NCBI RefSeq assembly: GCF_023101765.2
Contig: NC_064231.1
Location: 2,108,001-2,172,000, forward strand
DNA: 64,000 nt
Reading direction: 5' to 3'
Source of the DNA: Spodoptera frugiperda
Lineage: Eukaryota > Arthropoda > Insecta > Lepidoptera > Noctuidae
Shown: positions 13,106 to 22,764 of the stretch, piece by piece
Layout: the number at the start of each line of letters is the position of its first letter
Position numbering within the stretch: position 1 is the first letter of the stretch
The notes under the pieces: model-generated
The model's database searches: none
What the model was told of the DNA's origin: nothing
Seen by the model: the letters and a program-made list of their open reading frames with translations, nothing else
Position numbers and translations under genes: made by a program

Positions 13106-13306
13106 TTAAGGTAAGCGTCCACAGGCCCGCAACGTACGCATCGCACGCAACGGATTTTAATTGGTCTTGTATAGAAACTCATACAAATGCGTCCACTGAT
13201 CCGCATCGTACGGACCGCATCATTAGCAATGACTACATGCGATGCGTACTGATGACGTCATACGGAATGCGTGCGATGGGTACGATGCTGTGGACGCTTA
13301 CCTTAA
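13106..13306. mobile_element. piggyBac-type MITE with TTAA duplications
   Basis: The element proper is 13110-13302 (193 bp). Its ends are the perfect inverted repeats GGTAAGCGTCCACAG (left) and CTGTGGACGCTTACC (right), flanked on both sides by TTAA (13106-13109 and 13303-13306). Duplicated TTAA is the insertion signature of piggyBac-superfamily transposons (established knowledge). The interior is rich in CG-containing words such as gcatcgcacgc and has no coding capacity, so this is a non-autonomous copy. The TIR does not start with the CCC typical of canonical piggyBac, so the superfamily call is inference. Both TTAA flanks and both TIRs are intact, which suggests a fairly recent insertion. 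Confidence 0.8.
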
Positions 13307-13309
13307 AAG

Positions 13310-15820
13310 AACGCTGTTGACTGTCTAGTTACAAACTTTAAATAGACTTCAACCTGATTAAGCATAAGTACGTTGAATTCATGAATAATACTGCCTCAGC
13401 ACATTTTCAACGGTTTTTATCGTCCTTTGTTACATAAAAAGAAGTTAAAATTAAAACAAGATGACTCCGTCCTCCAGTGAACTTTTATCATAAAAATTAA
13501 TTCATAATCCGGCTGCCAAGTAAACATGATTAAAGTCAAAATGGGCGGTCATTAATTTTATAATGTCAGCTTTTATTAATCTCATCACTCAAAATTAGAA
13601 AGAAGTGTTTTTAGGGCTGTTTTGTAGGCATCTGAAAGTTCGTGATCTTCTTTTCTTCTGTGCTGTTTAGCGTGGATGTACAACAGGTCATATCGGTACT
13701 CATACAGATATTAATATCTACTTACTTCTTTCAAGAATAGGATTTTGAGAATAAAACGCAAGTTACGGGGTATTGCTCTTGAAACCAATTCTGATTGATC
13801 GACATTGTGTGACATTTCGTACTCTTCAGTTGCAACACAGTATTGCGCCTTTGGATATTAAATAAACTAAATTGTATGAAGATTGGCTTTATATTCTGTA
13901 CTCTGTATGCTATTTTAACGGCTACGATTGGGATTGTATAGTTTAGATATTAATCAATTATTGAAATTTTATTAGATTGACATTGAGATAGAGCTTGGTT
14001 AAAGTAAATCATTTAATTTGATACTGAAGTGTTTTATTTAATTTCTTCTAAGAAAACTTTAAAACCTAATGAAGCATATCGAACAAAACGTTAGTTGCAT
14101 TTTTAACTACCGCCCACAGGTCACTTTGCACACGTGAATGCAACTGACAAAATATCACTTCAAACCATAAGTTTGTTGCACAATTTGTTTCATAAACTGT
14201 CAGGATATAGTTTTGTAGCAACAAGGAAAAGCTTTTCACGATATCTGTTATGCATTTTGTAAATAGTTTCGAGTCAGTTTTCATTTGCAAGTTGGGACTG
14301 CACCTCGTAAACTTGCAATACGTAGTTTATTTATTTAAATCGTCTGTAACTTTGTTTGAAGTCTTGGGACATTAGAGCGAAAATGTCTCCTTGGATGTTT
14401 TGCTAAGTTCTGTCTGATGTTATAATTATTTTAAGACACTAGTGAATTATTGGGCAAAGGTTTTGATTTTTGTGCCAGCTTAAATTATTCGAAAATCTTC
14501 TCTGTAATCTTTCAACTTGTCATAAATGAAGACTAAGAAACTAGAAGTTAATAAAAACGGAAAGTCCAAAGAATTAAAGCCAATTATAAAATTTGCGAAT
14601 TTTGTTATTGTCGGTAAACTCTTTATTTAGCTTGCTTTACAATATGTCAGAAATATTTCTTTTAACATTTTAAATGATATTTTGCATTGTAAAAGAGCAC
14701 TATCCAATATTTCCTTGGCTAAACTAAAGTAAAGAGGTATATAGGTAACATTACATTGCACAAAAAACACTTCAAAACTTACCCTCCCAATTCCCCACTT
14801 AATTCCTTTAAGAAACTTAAAATCAGAAAGCCAAACTTGAACAAAATCACTTAGGGCTGCAACTTCAGCACTTGGAATCGCGAATGTATAATGAAATTTA
14901 ACTGTAGGTAAAGAGCTGGGAGGCAAATCGTGGCACACGTGTTCCAAGTTCCTTAAGTATCGTCCCCAATACCTTCATTATGCTACCAGCGGGGGAACGG
15001 TATGAAATATGGCTACTGAGCGAAGGGGGAGACTTGGAGACTGTTTCTGGAGGCTGCGATAAGCGGGGACGTAGTGTTGTGGAGGTTTGGCAACATGTTG
15101 GCGAACGGTTTCGATGTGTGTGTGTTTCAAGATGGCTTTTTGATGCAGGTGAAAAAATATGCTGGTTTTGTTGTCGTGTTATTTACGTAGTATTTATGAA
15201 GGTAAAGAAGTACAATTATTATTTCATTCTTCTTTATACTAATATTTTGTCAGTTGCGGTAGGATCAGCAGCTAGGCTATAGTGTTCGCGTATCGTGAGA
15301 TCACATTTTCGCCTATCATTGGTCGAGATTATCTTCCGCGATTGAACTTACGTTGAATGTTGCAAATAGACATTTACAAAATTTTGATTGTTGCCTTGCA
15401 TTGTTCCAATTGTTGCCCTTTATTTACTCTTGAATCTATAAGTTACAGCTAATACAGGATAAACGTATCCGTAAAAATAAAACGTAACTTTTCAAAGTTT
15501 ACTCCCCATCCTACAAGACCGTGTATCCCGAAGACGATGTCCCGTTGCGATTACGTCCCGTACAACTTGATAAAGGCATTAAAATATGCAAGTAACCGCC
15601 TTAGAAGCTCTTTATAACCAGCTATCTAATTAGTGGTAGACAGCACAAAGCAGACCCTGACAATTATGTCGTAAACAACGGCTTTTATTTAATAAACGTT
15701 CGGGTTAAGCTAGCTTACGATGGCGGTTCATATTTCCTAGTCAGGCCTTTTATAGAAAGATCTTCTTTAAATCGGAATAAATGTGTATGAAGGCAGTTTG
15801 CAATTATGAAGATTTTATTT
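13310..15820. other. No gene recognised; two divergent short frames
   Basis: Two open frames point away from each other at 14627-14947 (minus, 106 codons) and 14980-15282 (plus, 100 codons), 32 bases apart. Neither shows a recognisable domain or a convincing splice boundary, so I do not call them genes. The rest is AT-rich, with a slightly GC-richer stretch at 15530-15745 of unknown nature. Confidence 0.35.
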
Positions 15821-15823
15821 TTC

Positions 15824-16012
15824 ATAGCTATTCGCGCGCGGTTTCACCCGCTTCTCGGTTTAAATTGTACTATGATGTTTCATATCATACAACTCTTCAA
15901 TATAATTATAGACTATCTCACACACTTTCGTTCGAACCAGAAGTTCTACAAATTAGCGCGTTCAACCAAACAAACTCTTCAGCTTTTACAACAAAAAGCT
16001 ATTAAGTATAGA
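15824..16012 (+). repeat. LINE 3'-tail, 'cgcgcggtttcacccgc' family
   Basis: The sequence contains 'cgcgcggtttcacccgcttc', then tgatgtttcatatcatacaac and, near the end, 'attagcgcgttcaaccaaac' before an A-rich end. This arrangement is a familiar lepidopteran LINE tail (from general knowledge). Two overlapping open frames of 70-74 codons fall on it and should not be annotated as genes. Confidence 0.6.
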
Positions 16013-16224
16013 TCATAGATCGTGCGGGAAACTATTTATTAAGTTCCGATATCATAGTTCTGATAAAAAGTATTGAGAACGAGGTGTCTGGGTCGAAGAG
16101 TTCTCAAACACGCGAACTATCTGTAAATTCTTAGACAATCTTGAATCGAGTGTGAAATTCTCTAAGCAGCACACCGTTCCATCGTTCTGTGTACGTTAAT
16201 TGACAAAAAGAAAATAAAGTGTAG

Positions 16225-16349
16225 TAAAAAAACTGAAAAATATTAAGAAAACCGAAAAAAGCCCAATAATGCTTTGCCCGATCCAAGAATTGAACCCGAG
16301 ACCCCTTGCTTAGCAGTCTCACTTACGTCCACCTGACCAACGAGGCAGT
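16225..16349 (-). repeat. SINE1 copy, 3'-truncated
   Basis: On the minus strand the copy starts at about 16349 with 'actgcctcgttggtcaggtg' and passes the B box (complement of 'aattgaacccgag'). It reaches 'agcattattgggcttttttc' and then stops matching near 16225. The body and the gcgtgacg end are absent. Loss of the 3' rather than 5' end is unusual for a SINE insertion and suggests later deletion or an insertion breakpoint. Confidence 0.75.
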
Positions 16350-16504
16350 CCAAACAACACATTTTAAGTAATCCAAAAAAAAATCCCAAAGAAAAAAATC
16401 AATGAAAACGTACGATTTTGCCAGTTCATATCTAATGATTATAAATTGAGCGCTGTAACTCGGACATTGACAAACGACATGTTTTCTATCAAATATTTAA
16501 AAGG

Positions 16505-16560
16505 AGGGTTCGTAGTTCGAATCCCATCTGGGGCCACAGATGTTCCCTACTAATTGCGCG
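16505..16560 (+). repeat. Possible tRNA-like B-box fragment
   Basis: 'gtagttcgaatcccatctg' matches a pol III B box (GTTCGAATCC). No cloverleaf can be built around it: there is no acceptor stem, anticodon arm or A box. It is probably the head of another SINE family. I found no second copy. Confidence 0.3.
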
Positions 16561-16799
16561 ATCACTGTAATAAATTACAATTTGTTATGTAAACTAATTA
16601 GTGTGGATCTTTTCCAATCAGATAGAAACTCATTGTTTGTGCAACTTAATTATGCTAATGTTAATGATTGGTTGAATAGAGATGGGTAGATTAGGATACA
16701 ACTTTGAATAAGTATGTACCTATTTGTATTGCGATCTAAAACGGCATAAAGTTTTGTCTGAGCTTACTGAATGTTTAAAATTGACTTTGTTAGTTTATG

Positions 16800-16938
16800 T
16801 GTGATTATTATTCACTCTCGTCAAAATGGCTGAAGGGATCGAGATGAAATTTGAACAAGTGTAGATTATGATCTGAAAAAGTTTCCTGAGTTCATAGGAC
16901 ACTTTTACCCCACAGAACCGCAGGGAAACCACTGTCAA
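16800..16938 (-). repeat. LINE 3'-tail, 'gcccgcgttcc' family
   Basis: This is the complement of the segment at 39275-39430. Both contain, in order, a 'cccacagg'/'cctgtggg' box, 'ttattccagaccataatct' (here the diverged complement attatgatctgaaaaag), and 'gatcccttcagc' (here gctgaagggatcgagatg). The pair shows an interspersed repeat. Assignment to an RTE-like LINE tail is from general knowledge. Confidence 0.6.
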
Positions 16939-16974
16939 TAGCTAAGTAATTAAATTAATACATCATTATCATGA

Positions 16975-17015
16975 GTCTGTGTCCATCTACTACTGAACAT
17001 AGGCCTCGCACATAT
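16975..17015. repeat. LINE fragment
   Basis: 'tccatctactactgaacata' followed by ggcctcgcaca is a diverged copy of a common lepidopteran LINE word. It is too short for more. Confidence 0.35.
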
Positions 17016-17263
17016 CTGTATCTTTTAAAGTATAGTTGGATAATTAAATTAAATAATAAATGAATTCTAAAATACACATGTTGCGCTTGTATCAAAGAGC
17101 TGTTCTAAAACAAAACGTTTTATTTTTATACGTCGCAGAAAGAGTAGCTCGTAAGTAACATTTTAAATCAGTAGCAGCACTAAACTGTATAAGTAATTCA
17201 GTGAATTGTTTTAGCGATAGTGAATCCCGAGATTGTGGTATGAATATTTACTGTAGTACTGTA

Positions 17264-17410
17264 CCCTTAGTACCAGTTTGTTTTACGTTGAACGAAATAG
17301 AAACGAGATCGCGTTCGGCGCTCTGATTGGTTGTTTCATTCGCGCCGGCCAATCAGATCGCCGAACGCGGTCTCGTTTTGTTTCAACGTTAAACAAACTC
17401 GTACTAAGGG
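17264..17410. mobile_element. CCCTTAG hairpin MITE, copy 1
   Basis: A 147-bp near-perfect hairpin. The left arm runs from 'cccttagtaccagtttg' at 17264. The right arm ends with 'caaactcgtactaaggg' at 17410. Arms of about 65 nt surround a loop of about 18 nt. Each arm carries an ATTGG/CCAAT box next to the loop (gattggttgttt and ggccaatcag). Related copies lie at 49400-49552 and 50830-50954. It has no coding capacity. A target-site duplication is not clear, so the superfamily is unresolved. A 60-codon frame reading into it is incidental. Confidence 0.8.
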
Positions 17411-17629
17411 TGCAGAGTACATTTTTACAATAGTTCTACCTCTTTTGTAAGGAACTTTATTACTGTGCTTCAGTATTAATAACTTACTGTAATAAATGTT
17501 AACATACTGCGGCTGCAATTCCCCTAATGGTAAGGGGTGTGCTAATGATAGATCATATTTTGCCAGTTATGTTTTATTGTTGTCCTCATCAGAGCAGCTT
17601 TGACACTATGGGCTTCTTCATAAGAGGTT

Positions 17630-17927
17630 TTGCCATATTTTTTTATGATGATAAGACGGTAAACGAGCAGACGGATTACCTGATTGTATGCAATCCGAGA
17701 CTCCAGAGACTTACAAATGCGTTGCGGGCCTTTTGGGGGATAGGAATTTAATGATTGTTGTGGAATTGGAGATTGGAAAGATTTAGGAGGGGGTATTTGG
17801 GCCTCCGATAACCTCACTCACGCAACGAAACACAATGCAAGCGTTGTTTCACGTCGGGTTTCTGTAAGGCCGTGGTATCACTCCGGTCGAGCCGGCCCAT
17901 TCGTGCCGAAGCAAGGCAAGGCACACT
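17630..17927 (-). repeat. R3 interspersed repeat, nearly complete
   Basis: On the minus strand it starts with the complement of 'cccattcgtgccgaagcaag' (18 kb side) and passes 'gagtgataccacggcc' and 'cgtgaaacaacgcttgc'. It ends with 'cagacggattacctg'-type sequence and an A-rich end at 17630-17645. R3 copies at 26881-27070, 41329-41553 and 50263-50523 share the same two ends. Constant 5' end and A-rich 3' end suggest a retroposon. Two frames of 74 and 91 codons on opposite strands are artefacts of this repeat. Confidence 0.7.
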
Positions 17928-18007
17928 TAATAAATAATCTACATGGATGACAGACGCGCTGGATATCAGAGAGCACTACTGCTTAACTTTAGCTAAATGT
18001 GTAGATA

Positions 18008-18028
18008 CATGTGTGTGTGTGTGTGTGG
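18008..18028. repeat. (GT)n microsatellite
   Basis: About nine GT units in tgtgtgtgtgtgtgtggg, shortly upstream of the broken reading frame at 18082. Confidence 0.9.
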
Positions 18029-18081
18029 GTATTTGTATTAAACTTTTACTCTTCCTTTTTCAACTATAGTAAACATCAATC

Positions 18082-18322
18082 ATGTCTGTATCACAAAAAC
18101 GCGGCTCCACTGCAACTATGTCAAAACGAACGCTATCTAAAAAGATTGCTAAAACTTTAAATTTTCCTGACAAACACTTTTTTAATATAGATCTACCGAA
18201 AAACGCCGACAGTGCTTTACGTTAAAAAGCAGGCTAGTGACAAAAACGAACAAAAGTCCGCTCAGGATGTAGCTTTAAAAAAATCTGGGGGTGACTTTGA
18301 TTGCGGAGGTGGTGCTGTATAA
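18082..18322 (+). pseudogene. Broken small reading frame, unknown protein
   Basis: An ATG at 18082 opens 47 codons rich in Lys, Ser and Thr (start MSVSQKRGSTATMSK) and meets TAA at 18223. One base further on (frame of 18224) the reading continues for 32 codons, also Lys-rich at first (KKQASDKNEQK), to a Gly/Asp/Cys end (GGDFDCGGGAV) and TAA at 18320-18322. The two halves have similar composition, which suggests one gene of about 80 codons broken by a 1-base shift. A pyrimidine tract and AG (cttttactcttcctttttca, then actatag) sit just upstream and resemble a 3' splice site. An AATAAA-like 'ataataaag' lies at about 18361-18369. I do not recognise the protein. It could be a decayed exon, a retrocopy, part of a transposon, or chance. 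Confidence 0.35.
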
Positions 18323-18379
18323 AGCCGTAGTGGGTAATTTTGTCCCGCACTCCCCAAGAATATAATAAAGTTGTCAATT

Positions 18380-19670
18380 TGCGCTTCCTCCCTCGCCACT
18401 CGCGAGCCCCAAATTAACCTGACACTCTGCATTTATTTCTATTCCGTGTCACTGTTTTGTGGCCGAGTTTTACTTACTCGTGTGTTATAAATGCACCAAA
18501 GTTAGTGAATTTTTTGCACTACATTTAATCCGTCGTTTGTTTACATTCGTATAAAAACTAAAAATATTTTCCTTTTTGCAATAACAAGACTTTGTAAAAG
18601 TATTTGGCTAAACATTAAATCAACTTTATAATGTACTGATACTACCTGCAACCAAACTAATGGAACAATCAACAAAATCTTCATTCATTTGTTATAATTA
18701 TGAAGCATATTATCCTTGTGCTGTTATAATCCGCAGAGGCTACACAAAATTAACTTCTATTTTATGCAATAATAAAATCATTATCGCCAGCAACGCTACA
18801 GCTTACAGGCTCTAAGATCGTCAATTCATTCTTCCCTCGGGCTTTTGGCCATTTATAATACTTAAATTAACCCATTGAAATAAATACTCGAGCCTATAGC
18901 CTGAATATTAAAACAAATGTGCCTCAACCGAGGCAATTTCCCTTTACATTTGAACATCTTCAGAAATATCCCAAGTCTAGATAATTCCCAAGATGTGTGG
19001 GCACATAAATTCGCGAGGTTGGCAACATTGTACCTTTCTAATTAAGAATAGGCCGCAGCAAGCGCTTAAAACGTAAGGTCTTGTGGAATGGGAATCTCCA
19101 TATTATGTAAATTTCTTGGATCATGTTCTGCCTAATTTATGGGGGTACTAATTTGGAGCTATGAAACGCTACTTACGATTAAATTAATCACCTAGAGGCC
19201 CTGGGCTCAGGCTGATGTGTTCTCAGATTAAGGTGAAGCTATTAAACTAGTTCGTTGTAAGGTGTCTAAGTGTTAATAATGTAGTCTTGATTGCAAACCG
19301 ACCTCTTCATTTCCTCCAGGTCGTAACACGGAGATTATTGCGACACTAAGGTTCCTAGTTATTATAACTAGAGTAATTTAATTTATTGCTTTTTGTGAGC
19401 TTTAGCAGTAAATTATTTAGTGCCTGTTTAAAATAAATGCTAATTGGCTTGTTTGTGAAGAGATCGTAAAAGCGAGTGATGAAGTTGTAGCTATTTTTTG
19501 GTCCAGTAATTCTCATTGACAGCTCAGCCCTTTTAAAGTTTAGCAACATACATATTATGGTGCTGCCAAGTACTAACTCGCAGAAAACAAATACTATTAA
19601 AAATGTTGGCACTACGATCTGTCAGAGAAATCCGCATGTACAAAACACATTTTAGCACTACATTTTCACT
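18380..19670. other. No gene recognised
   Basis: A GC-richer patch (18385-18420, 'cctccctcgccactcgcgag') follows the broken frame. The rest is AT-rich with only an 85-codon frame at 19355-19612 (minus) that has no recognisable motif. Confidence 0.35.
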
Positions 19671-19674
19671 ACGT

Positions 19675-19845
19675 AGTATAAAACAAAGTCGCTTTCTCTG
19701 TCCCTATGTATGTTTAAATCTTTAAAACTACACAACGGATTTTGATGCGGTATTTTTACTAGATGGAGTGATTCAAGAGGCGTATTTAATAATGCATAAT
19801 TTATCACCGTTGCACCCATGCGAAGCTGGGGCGGGTCGCTAGTAT
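19675..19845 (+). repeat. LINE/SINE tail ending in gcgggtcgctagta
   Basis: It contains 'agtcgctttctctgtcccta' followed by tgtatgttt, then acaacggattttgatgcggt and gattcaagaggcgtattta. It ends with 'cgaagctggggcgggtcgct' at about 19820-19839. The inverse copy at 9109-9310 shares the beginning and the end. This terminus is one of the commonest in lepidopteran genomes and is usually linked with RTE-type LINEs. Confidence 0.7.
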
Positions 19846-20329
19846 CACATAAACAATCTCACAATCAACAATAAACAAAAACATTAATTCCAATGAAAAT
19901 CATCTGAACTTAACACTAGAAATCGTAAAAGCAATCATAAATCAGATAAACCAGATTTAATCAAGATAGTACGATAACTGGAATGACTAAAGCAATTCTA
20001 GAATTTTCCAATCCAGGAAATAGTTCCCTAGGTACCTAGGTAATAGATGAACTATGATATTAATACCTGGATCTGAACGGAATCTAATTGAGAGCGATTG
20101 TAAACAATGTGCCGACGGGCCATTGTGATATTTTTGTATTAGCCACGTTGGTACTGGCGTGAAGAAAAGTGCTTGGTTGAAAAAAAAAATATTAAATTGA
20201 TAATTATATTTTGTGTGTGTTTGCGTTTGGTGGTTGGTGAAACTGACCTATTTTGAATTGATTGTTTGACTGATTTATTTATTGTTCTATGTCATTGAAC
20301 CGATATATTTAAGGCTGGAACCATTATTT

Positions 20330-20628
20330 TACACACACACACACACAAACTTCACGCCTTTTATCCCCGAAGGGGTAGGCAGAGGTGCACATTACGGCAC
20401 GTAATGCCGCTATACAATGTACACCCACTTTTCACCATTTTTGTGTTAAAGTCCCATGTAATAGGGCCTATTGCCATATCCTGGACACAATTCCAGACTC
20501 CGTGCTACTACCGAGAAATTTTCGAAAATCCGAAAAAAACCCAGTAATACTTTGCCCGACCCGGGAATCGAACCCGAGACCCCTTGTTCGGTAGTCGCAC
20601 TTGCGACCACTCGACCAACGAGGCAGCC
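20330..20628 (-). repeat. SINE1 copy, near full length, with GT tail
   Basis: On the minus strand the 5' end is at about 20628 (ggctgcctcgttggtcgag). An A box (tggtcgagtggtcgc) is followed by a B box (ggttcgattcccgg). The body reads gcacggagtctggaattgtg, ggcaataggccctattaca, tgtacattgtatagcggcat. The 3' segment 'ggggataaaaggcgtgaagt' then runs directly into a (GT)n run that is the CA repeat at 20331-20346 on the plus strand. This is the most complete SINE1 and shows that the family is tRNA-derived. Three short frames (69, 98 and 73 codons) lie on it and are not genes. Confidence 0.88.
20331..20347. repeat. (CA)n microsatellite at SINE1 3' end
   Basis: acacacacacacacaca abuts the SINE1 3' terminus, so the microsatellite was probably seeded by the SINE tail. 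Confidence 0.85.
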
Positions 20629-20832
20629 ATTATTTCCTTGTCTATTATTGGGTTGTGTAGAGAAGAATACATTGTATCTTTTAATGAAATAAATATTTAA
20701 GCATTGATGAATTAATGTACGTAACTGTACATTTAACAACAAAGCAATAAATATATCACATCAGAACATTTATTTGATTTATATCACCAACCGAAATTGG
20801 GACTAAAAAAGTAGGTAATTATAAAGTTTCGA

Positions 20833-20870
20833 CCACCTGTCGGCGACTGTACAGGGGGGCCGACAGATGG
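20833..20870. repeat. Short GC-rich hairpin
   Basis: ccacctgtcggc (20833-20844) pairs with gccgacagatgg (20859-20870) with one mismatch around a 14-nt loop. It is followed by 'cgctgta', so the end reads 'gatggcgctgta', a word seen in lepidopteran repeats. Function unknown. Confidence 0.5.
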
Positions 20871-21187
20871 CGCTGTATTATATTTCACGGCTGGACAATT
20901 AGCTAACATCACAGAAATGTTTGTTCGGGATAACTCGCCCAACAAAAATTTAATTTCCACCTCGTTTGTCCATACATATTAATATTTTCAAACTGTAAAC
21001 TTCATGGGATGTTTGGATTTCTCATATTTGTATGATTAGGATCGAAATAATGTTGTTGTATTGTTTTGTTTTGTTATTTGTAAACAAGTGTTTATTTTAT
21101 TGGGATTTTGGCAGATTTATATGGAATGTTTTGTTTTCATGCCCGATGTTATTATTCCTTTTAAAAAATGATTACGTATACCTCCGG

Positions 21188-21262
21188 AGATGCGGACTGC
21201 CGAGCGAGTTTACCGGGGCTCAAAAAGCAGGAGTAGGAACGGGGTGCTTTTTAGTCAATAAG
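21188..21262. repeat. R4 repeat fragment
   Basis: Matches the inverse-orientation R4 copies: gatgcggactgccgagcgag, tttaccggggctc, aaaaagcaggagtaggaacg, gggtgctttttagtcaataag. A small deletion removed 'cagctcg' relative to 28333-28485. An 89-codon frame at 21032-21301 runs across it and is incidental. Confidence 0.7.
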
Positions 21263-21777
21263 ATACATTGTAACACAAAAAAATACATACATATTATATA
21301 AATTTATATTCCTTAAGGTTATATTATATCTCCTGATTATTATCTATATGTTCAATTTCAACACTAGACAGCAAATAATGTTATCCTATTTTTATTTCCA
21401 GATTAACCAAGACGGAGTTTGGCGAATCTAAAGGTAGATACCATTTGATATATTTCGATATCAATAACATCGTAACATATTGAGCATCAATATATTTTAT
21501 TATCCTTTCCCTGTTCGGACGCCATAACCAAAATGCTATAAATATGAGCTAAGTGCATTAAACATATCAAAGGAGGTTGTATGAGAAAGATAATATCTTT
21601 AAAAGGTTTTTCATTAAAACAGGAAGCTTCGTTTATCACAATTTACCGGGAACGCAACTTGGTACTTTTGATGATGATGATACAATAGGTATTCTGTTGG
21701 TTATTTACCTGTTATAAAGATTGGAGTATTTTAGAAGAATTATAGTATATGTAGAATTTAGTAGGGCTGATCCCTGA

Positions 21778-21925
21778 TCCGGAGCTGCGAACTACCTAGT
21801 TAGTTTACCGGGGCTCCAGCTCGAAAAGCAAGAGTAGGATTGGGGTGATTTTTAATCAATAAGCGACTGACACTCCCTGTCGCCTCTCTCAAGGCAAGAG
21901 AAGTCATTGGATGATTGTCCCCCAT
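21778..21925. repeat. R4 repeat copy
   Basis: Starts with 'ccggagctgcgaactaccta', has tttaccggggctccagctcg, aaaagcaagagtaggattgg and gcgactgacactccctgtcg. It ends 'aagtcattggatgattgtcc', which is the usual R4 boundary. Orientation is the same as at 21188-21262 and 28333-28485. Confidence 0.75.
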
Positions 21926-22454
21926 ATAGAAAATATACTATATTGCGAAAGTATATTGTTACAATATGAAAATTGCCTATTCTGAATTAACATACGCATT
22001 AAATATCAAAAACGCCTAAAATAAAGAAAACTAAGCAAAACCAACTGCACACTACACAGATCTAACAAACAGTACACAGCAATGTAAACTCTAAAATAAA
22101 TACAGCAAGAACAAAAATGCAATAAAAATACGTTTGTGCTAGTACAATCTACCGGGTTTACTTACATGGTATCGCTATCAAAAACATACGCCGAGACCTT
22201 ACATTATTCATAGCCGCTTCTTCTGGGCGGTCGCTGTTGGGTACCTAACTACCTATATTGTATGTACACTACGCTGTAACTACTTCCAGTCGTTGAGTCA
22301 AAGAAAAACATCGTGTTTGTAATGGGGAAAACAATTGGAAGTTTATTTTAGTGTTTGTTATTATTAAGTTGCAGTGGTGTAGGATTTACTTAATCAATGT
22401 CCTCTGGGATTATTGAAATATTGCAAGTTATAAGTGAATGTTTTTCCATGTTAA

Positions 22455-22758
22455 GGGTGCTTGCCACCAAGGATGTGCTTAGGCTACGTTGCTGTGGATG
22501 CGTTTGGCTTTCACTAATCATACTCATTGGTACACATAGCTTACTACTGGTGGAAACCAACTCAACTAAGCTAAGTTTTTATATGGAAAGATGCGTGTTA
22601 TGGATGCGTGCTACGGATGTGTGCTATGGATGGCTTTCCTTTCCCTTCCTCGCACAGATACATAGCTTAGTATCAGTGGAAACGGTCACATAGTTTCACA
22701 GCTTAGCTATTACATTTCATAGCATAGCTACATAGCACGCCTCTGGTGGAAAACATCC
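22455..22758. mobile_element. Harbinger-like MITE, 304 bp, TAA flanks
   Basis: The left end GGGTGCTTGCCACCAAGGAT and the right end, read as complement GGATGTTTTCCACCAGAGGC, form imperfect terminal inverted repeats. Both sides are flanked by TAA (22452-22454 and 22759-22761). A 3-bp TAA/TWA duplication with GG-starting ends fits PIF/Harbinger-type elements (family knowledge). Internal words repeat in inverse sense, for example 'ctacgttgctgtggatgcgt' and several 'catagctta'. A related copy in the other orientation is at 38537-38773. A 98-codon frame across it is not a gene. Confidence 0.72.
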
Positions 22759-22764
22759 TAATAC

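Noticed and set aside
14627..15282. Pair of divergent frames resembling a divergently transcribed gene pair
   Set aside because: Each is about 100 codons, with no recognised motif, no splice sites and no promoter evidence. A 32-base spacing would be too short for two animal promoters.
16505..16560. Possible tRNA gene (gttcgaatcc)
   Set aside because: Only a B-box-like word is present; there is no cloverleaf, A box or acceptor stem.
20385..20742. Overlapping frames with GIEPETPC or GIEPEP-like words on both strands, also at 25216-25573
   Set aside because: They are translations of SINE1 around the B box and body, present at every SINE1 copy.
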